Position numbers and translations under genes: made by a program. Below, piece by piece: positions 1-11,092 of a stretch of DNA of 64,000 nt. The stretch is from Primula veris (Eukaryota; Streptophyta; Magnoliopsida; Ericales; Primulaceae), in assembly GCA_963682055.1 (NCBI GenBank), contig OY821742.1, positions 6,285,816-6,349,815 on the forward strand, given 5' to 3'. The notes beneath the pieces were generated by a model. That model did no database searches. It had not been told where the DNA came from and saw only the letters and a list, made by a program, of their open reading frames with translations. Position 1 is the stretch's first letter. Each line of letters starts with the position of its first letter.

Positions 1-1792
1 AATTGAAAACAATACATTATTTAAGAGTAATGCACATAATAAAATAGACATAATACACATAATAGTATTATTTACATATCAGCTATTATTGTATTTGAGA
101 TATGATATGCAAGTCACTCTGTGCATATATTATTTATCGTTATTTAATGCTACACTTCATATTCTTCCATCGACGTAGGCCACTTGAATTATATATTATT
201 AAAAAACGACTTACTCCAGCGTCTTATATTAGTCGTTGGTCCTACTTCTAAAAAATTCATTTTATTAAATTAAGGTTCTTAAGTTTCATTTTATAAGTTA
301 GTAATTGAATTCAATAATTAAATTAAGGCCCTGAAACATCTATATGAATTAAAGTTCATAAAACAGTCTTAATCATTTGTTCAATAATTCTATTTTTGAA
401 ATACAACTTAAATGGATGGTTGTTTGAAGTTTGAACAGTACTAAAGCGTTTGTTGATAATTAAGATGGAAATCCAAAAGATGTTGAATAATTCAAGATTT
501 TAAACAGTAGTGTTAAGTGACTTTACCAACATGTTTTTTTTTATTTAAATTCCTCCGTTGGCCGGAGATATTTTTCCAGAGGATATCATGATTAACTTAG
601 AAAATCCTTTTAACTGATTGGGAAATTAACCAATAAAGATTAATACATTTTTATATAATGCTAAGCTAATAAAAATTTCAAAAATCAATTATATTGAACA
701 TTTAATTCTTTATTTTGAGACATGATGTAATAATTTAGGGTATCTAACATCTAAGGCTCATAGCAACTTGTGTTTGCAATAAAATTAAATTGGATTTACA
801 ATTTAATTTAATTTTTAACGAGTGCCTCTGTTAGCCAAAAGGATGTTATTTTTAGTTTTGCAATTAAATATATCATTAGTGTAAGAGGTATGTTTGTAAA
901 ATAAAGTATATTTGTCAATTTGTTATAATAACAAATATGCTTTATTTAACAATTATAACTCATACACTAATGATATATTTTACAAAGGATGTTATTTTTG
1001 GTTTTGCAATTAAATACTGTATATCATTAGTGCATGAGGTATGTTTGTAAAATAAAACATATTTGGTGATAATAACAGGACACGACTGTAATTCCAATAA
1101 CATCCTTTTGCTAACATGAGTTATGTGTGTAAAATAAAGCATATTTGTTATAATAATAGGGCTACATTTGTAATTCCGATAAACAATTATTGTGTTCTAG
1201 CACCTCTTAGTGTTGACAAAGTCAATGTCTCCCTTAAAACAAGAAAGCAATGGAGCATTAGTAGTAAATAAAAAGGAATTTTCAGACATTAAAATTTAAA
1301 CTTTGATCATTAATCTGTTGAAAAAATAGAGATTAGCATAAATATAATTCAAAGAATTGAATCTGCCAACATAGCTAGAGACGGAAAAGGATCAACAAAA
1401 CTGCTTTATTTTGTGAAAGAAAAAAGCGAGAGAAAGAAATGAGATAACGAGAAATAAATAAATATAATCATCATTGAAAATAGAATAATATAAACATCAT
1501 TGAAAATCTTATGACTGAATTAAAAAAAAAATCTCATCTATCGACAAATTAAAGCACATGAAATGAGAAGTTACAAAAAAACAAGACAACTCATGTATTT
1601 ACATCAGTAACGCAATTTATTGTTACAAAAACAAGGGTGTGGCTTTTGTTTAAAAATAAATTAATAGTTAGGCTAACAAGTGTATTGTTTAAATCTTATT
1701 TATAAGTTAAATCATGTAGTTATTTATGCCTGATAAAAATACAATTGATTTCTTAATACATCAATTGATAGTTTATGGTAATATTATTTACA
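1..1792. repeat. AT-rich duplicated noncoding segment (copy A)
   Basis: I see no gene here. The segment is one of several diverged copies in the window. Blocks around 147-240, 400-520, 590-900 and 1290-1400 read almost the same as 46,118-46,700 and, more loosely, 24,160-25,560. The block at 1540-1680 recurs at 40,060-40,200. All compared copies lie in the same orientation. The Copia element at 1798 interrupts the segment, which resumes at 9582. Short reading frames here have no recognisable domain. Confidence 0.7.
868..978. repeat. Small foldback inverted repeat
   Basis: ATATATCATTAGTGTA near 868 is mirrored by its reverse complement ending near 978, and the pairing continues inward through the AAATAAAG...TATTTGT tracts to a centre near 923. 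Part of one arm is repeated directly at about 988-1070 and 1100-1150. This looks like a MITE-sized hairpin or a local rearrangement; no target duplication was identified. Confidence 0.5.
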
Positions 1793-1797
1793 ATTGA

Positions 1798-3311
1798 TGT
1801 TGGAAAACATGTTTTATACATGGGTGTTCTGAATGGTCACATGACCAACTTCGAGTCGATATTACATGTGACAACACAGAGTTTTTAATGCCGTACTCAA
1901 CGCGTTTGAGTAGCTCGTGTGACGAGTTTCGTAACGGTATATCGCATGACCTATTCGGAGAATGGGTGTGAATATTAATCGGATTCAAAGTTGGGTTCTC
2001 GTAAGAAGGGAAAACCTTAATACTGAAAAATGGAATAAAAAATGGAAAATCATTGAGTATTATCCCATATTGGAGAATTAAGAGTTAATTTTACAATATA
2101 TATACAAGTCCAACCCATGTTGTTATACTATCATGTCCACATACACTTAAGTGTATTAGTGTGTACCACACACGCGCGCGCTCGCTCGGGTCTCGAGTCA
2201 CGGGCACGGGCCTCGCGCACGGGCACGGGCGTGGGCCTTGGGTCAAATCTGAAAATGGAGTTTTGTATAAAATACAAAAGTAGTCCATAGAGTTTCCAGC
2301 AAATTGAAACGCCAGCATTCAATGAGAATAAATTGCATATTGAGTGCTGCAGTTTCAGAAATTGAATGGGCGGATTCTGGGGGTGTAACGGGCGCGGGCA
2401 CGGGTCTTGGGTCAAATCTGAAAAGGGAGTTTTGTATAAAATACAAAAGTAGTCCATAGAGTTTTCAGCAAATTGAAACGCCAGCATTCAATGAGAATAA
2501 ATTACAGATTGAGTGCTGCAGTTTCAGAAATTGAATGGACGGATTCTGGGGGTGTAACTCCCAGAATTAAATGACCATTAATGGCTGCGGTTTCAGAAAA
2601 GCCTATAAAAAGCAGCCCTCCCCCTCTTATTCAAACATACAATTCAGAAACACACAACACAGCATACTGCATCATATAGAGAGAGAGAATCGTACTACCA
2701 ACAGCTCGACCTGTGGTTCGGTACCGTTTCCACGTGAGCCACTTAGTGATAGACGTTGTACCTTGGGAACAAAGTCCCTAGAACCAGAAACATCAAGGTG
2801 GTTCGGGAAATATTGTTTAAGGGAAACTGCTCAGCAATTGCCTCGTCTTTTCTTTTCTGTATTTACATTTCAGTACCTTTATTTTCTGTGTTTACATTAT
2901 GTATTTTATTTTCCTGTACTGTTTAATTTTTCTTTATTTACTTTCCAGTACCTTTACTTTCTGTAATTTCAATTCAGTCCTTTCCAATTCTGTAATTTAA
3001 TTTTTAGTATTTACAGAAACAGTCCAGCAGCTTAGTAATCATACTATTCTGCATGGCAGTTTCTTTTAATTGTTAAACGGTCCAGCGGTTTAGTAATTAT
3101 ACTATTCTATTTAACAGTTTTAAACAATTACAATTCAGTCCAGCAGTTTAATAATTTATATTAAATCTGTCTGGAATTTAATTAGTGTAATTTAAAATTA
3201 TGTATGAGTCAGGAATTGTAATTATTTTCCTTTTGTGAGAAATAAAATTGTTTATTTCCATTCAGTACTTGTCTTTTCATTTATTGCTTTTCGATACAGT
3301 AAAAACTAACA
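1798..3311 (+). repeat. 5' LTR of the Copia element
   Basis: Starts TGTTGG, ends CTAACA. Compared with the 3' LTR it carries a private tandem duplication: a block of about 164 bp from the GGGTCAAATCTG motif (2239) through GGATTCTGGGGGTGTAAC is present twice (about 2237-2390 and 2400-2560). A promoter-like TATAAAA lies at 2604 and an AATAAA polyadenylation-like signal near 3241. Confidence 0.9.
2604..2610 (+). promoter_or_regulatory. TATA box of the 5' LTR
   Basis: TATAAAA sits in a conserved LTR stretch and is followed by a C-rich leader. In the 3' LTR the equivalent site (about 8806) reads TGTAAAA, so the 3' LTR promoter may be weakened. Assignment is by position and motif only. Confidence 0.5.
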
Positions 3312-3657
3312 ATCTTAAACAATATTATTTCTGGTTTTACTAAAATTCGAAAAGGGAAAAGATTTTTCTTTTATTTTTGTTTGTAGACGTCTCGGAATTT
3401 TATTCTTGCAAAATCATTGCTAATTTACTAAAAATTGAAATTTGCAAATAGAATAACTCCGATTGGATTTTAATCATTTTATTATAAAAGAGTTCTTAGT
3501 GAAATCAAAAGTGATTTGATTTTTATGCTAGAATCTCGATTGTTGTTCATTCGGCGCCATTCTTTTGAGCAAAACTAATTAAGTTATAATTAGTATTTGC
3601 GATTAAGAATATTAGTTTTCTTTCGAGAAACTAATATATTTTGTATTATCATTTCAG

Positions 3658-4985
3658 ATGACTAATGAGGATCAAACACCCATCGTTCCTTCGAGAATTG
3701 TGCAGGGCGCAGTTGTGATTGGCAGTGACCAAAACATTATGAACGCTGCGAGTGGGGCACTACAAAAAAATACTCAAATAGCGACGGGATTAGTGACGGT
3801 ATTTTTTGTTACGAGCTTATTAACGACGGTTTTTGTGACGGTTTTGTGACAGTTTAGTCAATTTGCGACAGATTTGTGACAATTTTTTAAATTAGCGACA
3901 GGCTTGTGACAGCTTTTGACTCTCACTAAATCAAACATTATTTTGTAGTGGGGGGGGGGGGGGGGGGGGGCTCAGGCTGAGGCTGAGGCCGAAGCTACGA
4001 CGGCAAAGGTTTCGTCCAACGCCGCTGATGCTATGGCTGCGGCTCCGGCCGCAGCTCAGGCCGCTGCAAAGGCTGCGGCCAAAGCCAAAGGCAAGGCTCC
4101 GGCTACGTCGGCTATGTCCGTTTTGCCAACCTCTCACTTAGAGAAGCCGGAAAAGTTTAGGGGCAACAACTTCAAATGTTGGCAGCAAAAGATGTTGTTT
4201 TATTTAACTGCCCTTAAGCTGACCCGATTTCTCAAGGAGACTGCACCAGTCCTAAGCGAGGACGATGAGGACGTGCAGACGGTTTTGGCGGTGGAAGCGT
4301 GGAAACACGGCGACTACCTATGCCAAAACTACATCCTGTGTGCGCTTGATGACACTCTTTTCAGTGTATTCGATCCCAAGGCTTCTGCAAAAGAGCTTTG
4401 GGAGTCCCTCGAAATAAAGTACAAAGTGAATAAAGCTGGCGCAAAGAAATTTGTCGTCACGGACTTTCATGAGTACATGATGGTTGGTGGAAAGAGTGTT
4501 ATCGAGCAGGTTGAGGAACTCTAGCTCATATACCATAGGCTTGAGATTGAAGGGTTAGTTATTAAGGAACCTTTCCAGGTGGCATTAATGATTGAGAAAC
4601 TGCCACCCTCATGGAAAGATTTTCAAAACTACCTGAAACACAAGCGAAAGGCAATGACATTGGAGGGACTCATTGAGAGGCTCAATGTTGAGCAAAGCAA
4701 CCGTCGATCCGGAAGGAAAGGCGGTAGCGGGGCAAGCAACACGGTTGCTAAAGCCAATGTAGTTGAGGACGTTGCATCTAAGCGGAAACGCTTTGACAGA
4801 GGAGTCGGTGCTGCTCCCAAGAATAAATTCCTGGGAGACTGCTTTATGTGCAACAAATCGGGCCATCGTGTCACGGATTGTAAGATGCGCATCAACAAGC
4901 CCCCCCAATCCCCCCCCCCCCCCCCCCCCCGGCAAAGAGGAAGTTCCAAGGGAAAGGGAGGAAGAGGGCACCTGCTCAGGAAATT
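3658..4985 (+). pseudogene. Copia gag, interrupted and frameshifted
   Basis: The frame opens with ATG at 3658 and reads about 33 codons before a CACTA-like insertion (3758-3950). Gag resumes with an alanine-rich stretch and then a UBN2/gag-like region (LEKPEKFRGNNFKCWQQKM and onward), with a nonsense codon at 4522-4524. Reading resumes in the same frame to a retroviral-type zinc knuckle, CFMCNKSGHRVTDC, near 4845-4890. A run of 21 C residues (4910-4930) then shifts the frame before protease. Gag is the nucleocapsid protein that packages element RNA in the cytoplasm. Three independent lesions (insertion, stop, homopolymer shift) make this copy non-functional. Domain assignment is firm; the exact original start is not. 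Confidence 0.85.
3758..3950 (+). mobile_element. 193-bp CACTA-like (En/Spm) non-autonomous element inside gag
   Basis: Begins CACTACAAAA at 3758 and ends with the exact reverse complement TTTTGTAGTG at 3950. GGG lies on both sides, consistent with the 3-bp target duplication of CACTA elements, although the right flank is a G homopolymer. Internal subterminal repeats of the type GCGAC-GG and GTGACGG/GTGACAG alternate along its length. It has no coding capacity. A decayed relative with the same GTGACAGATTTTGACTC end lies at 10,801-10,912. Confidence 0.85.
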
Positions 4986-6460
4986 GTGGCTGAGGGAGGA
5001 GAGGATGATGGACAAGACTACATGCGCCTGAGTGCTATGGTCTCTGAAGTGAACCTTGTGGGGAAACACCCAAAGGAATGGTGGCTGGATACCGGCACCA
5101 CAAGTCACATATGTGCCAACAAATGGATGTTCAAGACCTATACGGCCGTGGACAATGAGAGCTGCTTTATGGGGAACTCGGCTACTTCCAGGGTGGAAGG
5201 AAAAGGAACCGTGATACTGAGGATGAGATCGGGAAATGAGCTGACATTGAACGGCGTGCTCCATGTACCGGAAATTTGCAAGAATCTAGTCTTCGGCTCA
5301 GTGATGGTGAACAGAGGGTTTAAACTTGTATTTGAATCTGCTAAAATTGTAATTAACTTAAATGGAATGTATATAGGCCGTGGCTATATGACCAATGGCA
5401 TGTTTAAATTAAATGTTGGAACTCCGGCTCCTAAAACCGAGTCTGCTAATGAGGGTACTAAGGCCGAGGCCAGTACCAAGAATAATGTAATCATGAATGT
5501 TGCCCAAGTGGCTAATAAAACTTCCTTTGCTTATTCTTGTGATTCATTTAATTTATGGCATGGTAGATTAGGTCATGTGAATACTAATTCAATGAAGAAA
5601 TTAATATCACTAAATCTACTACCAAGTTTTGTCTTCAATAAACAACATAAATGTGAGGTTTGTGTTGAGGCAAAATTAACTAAGTCTTCGTTTCAACATA
5701 TTGAACAAAGTACTGAACCTCTAGATCTAATACACATGGATGTATGCGATTTAAAGTTTATACAAACGCGAGGAGGGAAAAAGTATTTCATCACGCTTAT
5801 AGATGACTGTACTAGATACTGCTATGTCTACTTAATGAGAAGTAAAGACAAAGCGGTAGAGAAATTTGCTCTTTATAAGACCGAAGTAGAAAATCAACTC
5901 AATAAAAGGATTAAAATATTGAGAAGTGATAGAGGCGGTGAATACGAAGCACCATTTGCACAGATATGAGCAGAAAGTGGCATTGTACATCAAACCACAG
6001 CCCCATACTCTCCGGAGCAGAATTGGGTTGCCGAGCGTAAGAATAGGATGCTTAAGGAAATGATGAATGCTATGTTAATAAGTTCTGGGTTACTCTAGAA
6101 GATGTGGGGGGAAGCGCTGCTTTCCGCCAACTATGTATTGAACAAGCTACCGCATAAGAAGCGTGATAAACCACCTTATGAATTATGGAAAGGCCATCAG
6201 CCGAGCTATAAAATCTTAAGGGTTTGGGGTTGTCTTGCGAAGGTCCTAGTCTCGCTTCCGAAAAGAACGAGAATAGGGCCAAAGACGGTAGACTGTGTGT
6301 TCATATGATATGCACACAATAGCAGTGCTTATCGTTTTCTCGTGCACAAGTCCGATAATCCCGATGTGCATGTAGATACTATCATCGAAGCTCAAGAAGC
6401 TTCTTTCTTCGAGGATATCTTTCCCTGCAAGTCTTCCAGAACTGTAGAGACTGAGTAGTT
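4986..6460 (+). pseudogene. Copia protease and integrase, with stop codons
   Basis: The frame contains the aspartic protease active site in the context WWLDTGTTSHIC near 5080, then the GAG-pre-integrase HHCC zinc region (HGRLGHVN ... CEVC) near 5560-5670. The integrase core follows with acidic residues in HMDVCD (about 5737), LRSDRGGEY (about 5925) and a degenerate PEQNWVAERKN block (about 6020). Stop codons interrupt at 5967-5969, about 6097 and 6306-6308. Protease matures the polyprotein and integrase inserts the cDNA in the nucleus. The domain order PR then INT before RT marks this as Copia. Point nonsense changes dominate, so decay is recent relative to the relic at 51-54 kb. Confidence 0.85.
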
Positions 6461-6639
6461 AAACAGTGAGGAAAATATGGGGGCAAGTGAACCATTGGAG
6501 GAAGAAGAAGAAGAGCCTCGATGAAGTAAAAGGGCTAGAAAGGAAACGTCTTCCGGTCCAGATTTTGTAACCTTCATGATAGAAGGCGAACCGGGACATT
6601 CAAACAAGCAATGCCATCCCCGGAAGCCCAATATTGAGA

Positions 6640-7855
6640 GGAAGCGATCAACAATGAGGTTGAATCGATATTACAAAATCACACTTGGGAACTAGTGGAT
6701 CTACCACCCGAATGTAAGCCACTAGGACACAAGTGGATCTTCAAGAGGAAGAGAAAGGTCGATGGAATAATCGAAAAATACAAGGCGAGACTTGTAGTGA
6801 AAGGTTTTAGACAAACCGAAGGTGTTGACTACTTTGACACGTATGCTCCTCTCTCCAGGAAAACGTCTATCCGGATTGTCATTGCACTCGCGGCACTGTT
6901 CAATCTGAAAATACATCAGATGGATGTGAAAACGACATTCTTGAATGGGGAATTGAAAGAGGAAATTTACATGGAACAGCCCAAAGGGTTTGTAGTTCCA
7001 GGTAAAGAGAATAAGGTGTGTAAACTTGTAAAGTCCTTATATGGACTTAAACAAGCACCTAAACAATGACACGAGAAATTTGATAGAGTGATACTATCCA
7101 ACGGTTTCCATATCAACGAATGTGACAAATGTGTCTATGTAAAAGGAAATGAAAAGTATTACGTGGTAGTCTGCCTTTACGTAGATGACATGATTATAAT
7201 ATGGAGTATTGATAATATCAACTCTACTAAGAAAATGTTGTCATAAAAGTTCGAGATGAAAGATTTGGGTGTCACTGATGTAATACTTGGTATGAAGATT
7301 ATCAAGACATCAGACGGATATGCGCTATCTCAAACATATTATGTCAAGCAAATGCTGGATAAGTTTGACAAAGATAGTAGGGCTACATCCAGAACTCCAA
7401 TAGAGATCTCAACCAACCTAAAGAAGAACTTTGGGGAGAGTGTGAGACAATTGAAATATTCTCGGATAATAGGCAGTCTTATGTACGTCATGAACTGCAC
7501 TAGACCGGACATAGCCAATTCAGTTAGTAGGCTGAGTAGATATACCAGTAATCCCAATGGGGAGCACTGGAAGGCCATCATGAGACTTCTCAGATACATG
7601 AGATTTACGGCCGACCGAGGGTTGCATTATACCAGATATCTAGCTGTGCTGGAAGTGTATTTCGATGCAACTGGATCTCGGATTCCAACAGTACAAGGTC
7701 CCCAAGTGGATATGTGTTCGTACTGGGTGGAGCGGCTGTTTCATGGAGATCATCCAAATAGACCTATTCATAGCTTTGGATCTAGCAGAGGCAGTCCACG
7801 GCCAAATATGGATAACAACCAAAGGGCTTAGTAAGTGGTGTAGAGAGGACACTGT
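6640..7855 (+). pseudogene. Copia reverse transcriptase and RNase H, broken
   Basis: The RT domain begins near 6640 with the conserved WELV...LGHKWIFKRK region and runs through IHQMDVKTTFLNG (about 6915) and the catalytic YVDDM block (about 7180). Stop codons occur at 7066-7068 and near 7243. The thumb region and the [16 protein letters not shown] segment follow (7495-7550). RNase H is frameshifted around 7665: the expected [17 protein letters not shown] block sits in another frame and about half of the domain is missing. RT and RNase H convert element RNA to DNA. Lineage within Copia was not assigned. Confidence 0.85.
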
Positions 7856-8044
7856 GTGAGTATTATCCTGGTATGCACAAATGCTAAAGGGTTTAAGCCT
7901 TTAAGGCAACCCAATAGTAGCATATCAGATTTTACATCACTATGGCAGGTTCAAGGCGTGCGCTACCTGTCCTTATGCAGTGAACTCTTGCGGTTCTTTC
8001 GTATGCATTTAGAGGCATTTTTATTTTCAGCCAATTGCATTCAT

Positions 8045-8052
8045 GTGGGGGA
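8045..8052 (+). other. Polypurine tract
   Basis: GTGGGGGA lies immediately before the 3' LTR start (TGTTGG at 8054), with one T between. Position and purine content fit the plus-strand priming site of an LTR retrotransposon. Confidence 0.75.
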
Positions 8053-8053
8053 T

Positions 8054-9576
8054 TGTTGGAAAACATGTTTTATACATGGGTGTTCCGAATGGTCACATGA
8101 TCAACTTCGAGTCGATATTACATGTGACAACACAGAGTTGTTAATGCCGTACTCAACGCGTTTGAGTAGCTCGTGTGACGAGCTTCGTAACGGTATATCG
8201 CATGACCTATTCGGAGAATGGGTGTGAATATTAATCGGATTCAAAGTTGGGTTCTCGTAAGAAGGGAAAACCTTAATGCTGGAAAATGGAATAAAAAATA
8301 GAAAACCATTGAGGGTTATCCCATATTGGAGAATTAAGAGTTAATTTTACAATATATATACAAGTCCAACCCATGTAGTTGTTAAACTATCATGTCCACA
8401 TACACTTAAGTGTATTAGTGTGTACCACACACGCGCGCGCTCGCTCGGGTCTCGGGTCACGGGCGCGGGCACGAACGCGGGCTTGGGCTTGGGCTTGGGC
8501 TTTGGGCTTTGGCTTTGGCTTTGGCTTTGGCTTTGGGATTTGAGATTTGGGATTTGGGATTTGGGATTTGGGATTTGGGATTTGGAAAATGTGTCGGGTC
8601 TTGGGTCTTGGGTCAAATCTGAAAAGGGAGTTTTGTATAAAATACAAAAGTAGTACCTAGAGTTTCCAGCAAATTGAAACGCCAGCATTCAATGAGAATA
8701 AATTGCAGATTGAGTGCTGCAGTTTCAGAAATTTAATGGGCGGATTCTGGGGGTATAACTCCCAGAATTAAATGACCAATAATGGCTGCGGTTTCAGAAA
8801 AGCCTGTAAAAGGCAGCCCTTCCCCTCTCATTCAAACACACAATTCAGAAACGCATAACACTGCATACTGCCTCTCATTCAAACACACAATTCAGAAACG
8901 CATAACACTGCATACTGCATCATATAGAGAGAGAGAATCGCACCACCGACAGCTCGACATGTGGTTCGGTGCCGTTTCCACACGAGCCACTTAGTGACAG
9001 ACGTTGTACCTTGGGAACAAAGTCCCTAGAAACAGAAACATCAAGGTGGTTCGGAAAATATTAGTTATGGGAAACTGCTCAGCAGTTGCCTCGTCTTTTC
9101 TTTTCTTTATTTACATTTCAGTACCTTTATTTTATGTGTTTACATTCTGTATTTTATTTTCCTATACCGTTTAATTTTTCTGTATTTACTTTCCAGTACC
9201 TTTTAATTTCTGTAATTTCAATTCAGTCCTTTCCAATTCTGTAATTTTTCAATTCTGTAATTTAATTTCCAGTATTTACAGAAACAGTCCAGCAACTTAG
9301 TAATCATACTATTCTGCCTGGCAGTTTCTTTTAATTGTTAAACTGTCCAGCAGTTTAGTAATTATACTATTCTGTCTGACAGTTTTAAACAATTACAATT
9401 TAGTCAAGCAGTTTAATAATTTATATTAAATCTGTCTGGAATTTAATTAGTGTAATTTAAAATTCTGTATGAGTCAGAAATTGTAATTATATTTCTTTTG
9501 TGAGAAATAAAATTGTTTATTTCTATTCAGTACTTGTCTTTTCATTTATTGTTTTTCGATACAGTAAAAACCAACA
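8054..9576 (+). repeat. 3' LTR of the Copia element
   Basis: Matches the 5' LTR over its length. Private features: an expanded simple-sequence tract (GGGCTT, GGCTTT and GGGATTT units, about 8475-8590) in place of the 5' LTR's block duplication, and a tandem duplication of about 47 bp beginning CTCTCATTCAAACAC (about 8824-8917). It ends CCAACA, followed by the ATTGA target duplicate. Confidence 0.9.
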
Positions 9577-9581
9577 ATTGA

Positions 9582-9997
9582 TATTTTTTATGATTTATTA
9601 AACAAAAACCACTTTTCCAACACAATAAAAATCAAATAAAACTATGGAACTACAGTTGAAACTAACATAAAACTAAATATTAATTAAATAAAAAATAAAA
9701 ACTAATTTACCAACATAATAAAATCCAAATAAAAATATAGAACCATAGTTGAAACTATTATAAAAATTAAATACTAATTAAATAAAAAAACTAAAATCAA
9801 ATTTTACAACACAATAAAACTTAAATAAAAATATAAAATTATAGTTGAAACTAAACTAAAATTAAAAAAGATACACATAATTGAAATATGGAAATAATTA
9901 AATGAAATAAAATAATAATGCATTCATTTTCTTAACAAATTATTCATTACATATTTACATATATTCCCCTTAGATCTATCTCCAAAAATACTTACAT
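9582..9997. repeat. About 95-bp tandem repeat and continuation of segment A
   Basis: The unit beginning CACAATAAAA is repeated at 9621, 9714 and 9810 with spacing 93 and 96 bp. A single unit plus its right flank recurs at 46,700-46,920. This confirms that the Copia element inserted into a larger duplicated segment. No coding sequence was seen. Confidence 0.7.
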
Positions 9998-10770
9998 ATA
10001 TAATTACCAAATCTTAAACAATCTTGAAATTTCAGAATTTTGAAAAAAAAATGTTTAATAGACTAATCAATGATTCTCCCTAATAAAACCAATAAAGTTA
10101 CTATGCTTACCACGACACAAGTTTGATCCCTGCATCTTTTAATCACTTAAACAACCCAAAAATGGAACAGATCAACAATGTTAGGATCTAATAACAAGAA
10201 ATAATTATATAAAAAATTACTTTTTAATTATTGAAATTTCGTTTCTTTTTTGTAAGAATTGATATAAATTAAAAGAATATAGCATCATTGATCCTTTGTA
10301 TCAAATTAATCTTAAGCAGATTTGACCCTGCAGTTTTAATAATTAATAATCAAACTTATACTTAAATTAACAAAAGCTAGAGAAAAAGAGAGTAGTTTAT
10401 CATACCTAGTGAAGTAACTTCCAAAAAGGTTTTGAAAAGGACCAAATTAAGTTTGAGATATAGAACTATAGCTAATAGTAGCTTGGTTTATATAGGAGTT
10501 TTAAAATCTTGTGAAGGTAATTCGGTATCATTAATTAATTATCAAGTAATGCACCTATGCACACTCCATATAATTTGAATAATATGTTACTTGCTTCTTA
10601 ATTAAGAAAGCTAATTTTTGAAAGAAATTGATGAGAATGTGTACAAAATAAAACACGGTTTGAGTGCAAGGAAATTACTGAGAAAATACGAGGAAATGAG
10701 GTCATGAAAACAAATTGATCTCTGTTCCAAATAATAATAATAAAAAATTATAAATAATTATGTGAACTGT
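9998..10770 (-). promoter_or_regulatory. Gene-less promoter/leader copy, minus orientation
   Basis: Read on the minus strand, this stretch runs from an upstream block near 10,770 (ATTTCCTCGTATTTTCTC) through a TATA-like CTATATAAACC near 10,490. It continues with the leader TTTGGTCCTTTTCAAAACC (about 10,435), a possible donor CACTAG^GTATGATAAAC, and a possible acceptor CTGCAG^GGTCAAATC near 10,325. Closely related blocks occur at 28,080-28,697, 33,845-34,360, 40,850-41,005 and 47,490-48,130. No open coding exon follows here. The upstream block also matches the promoter side of the HMA gene at 25,950-26,040. Whether any copy is transcribed is unknown. Confidence 0.55.
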
Positions 10771-10800
10771 GACGTGTTTTTTTTGTAAGAAGTTTAATAG

Positions 10801-10912
10801 CACGGTTCTTATGACGGATTTATGAGGATACCGTCAATTTGTACAATTTTAGAACAAGATAATTAGGTTTGTGACAGATTTTGACTCATATAAATTTAAT
10901 ATTATTTTGTAA
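10801..10912 (+). mobile_element. Decayed CACTA-like relic
   Basis: The right end reads GTGACAGATTTTGACTC, then a TTTAATATTATTTTGTA end, the same arrangement as the right end of the element at 3758-3950. GACGGATT-type subterminal units precede it. The left terminus is degraded. Confidence 0.55.
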
Positions 10913-11092
10913 TAAATATTTAAAAAAATAATCAAGTGGAATAGATTAGAAATTAATTAATAAGCCTCAGGGATATTATAAATATCAATATAAGAAAAAT
11001 GACAAATGGTAAGAGTAATGACGCAGGGTGTTACACGTACTGCTGACATAGCAGGTCAAGTTTAAAAATGTTTTTTTGTTTATTTCTCCAAA

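Larger units (their letters stand above)
1798..9576 (+). mobile_element. Copia LTR retrotransposon with two LTRs, decayed coding region
   Basis: The LTRs are 1798-3311 and 8054-9576. Both begin TGTTGG and end AACA. The 5-bp sequence ATTGA flanks the element at 1793-1797 and 9577-9581, which is a clear target-site duplication. The internal region encodes, in order, Gag with a CCHC knuckle, aspartic protease, integrase, reverse transcriptase and a broken RNase H. This PR-INT-RT-RH order is diagnostic of Copia. The two LTRs differ by only about four positions in their first 140 bp, so insertion looks fairly recent. Even so, the polyprotein carries several stops, frameshifts and a transposon insertion, so this copy is not autonomous. 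No canonical initiator-Met primer-binding site was recognised after the 5' LTR. Confidence 0.95.

Noticed and set aside
4629..5264. 211-codon minus-strand frame
   Set aside because: It is the antisense shadow of Copia gag and protease, including the C homopolymer read as glycine.
8420..8653. GGGATTT repeats resembling telomere DNA
   Set aside because: The plant telomere unit is TTTAGGG (GGGTTTA). GGGATTT is its reversal, not its complement or rotation, so this is an LTR microsatellite.
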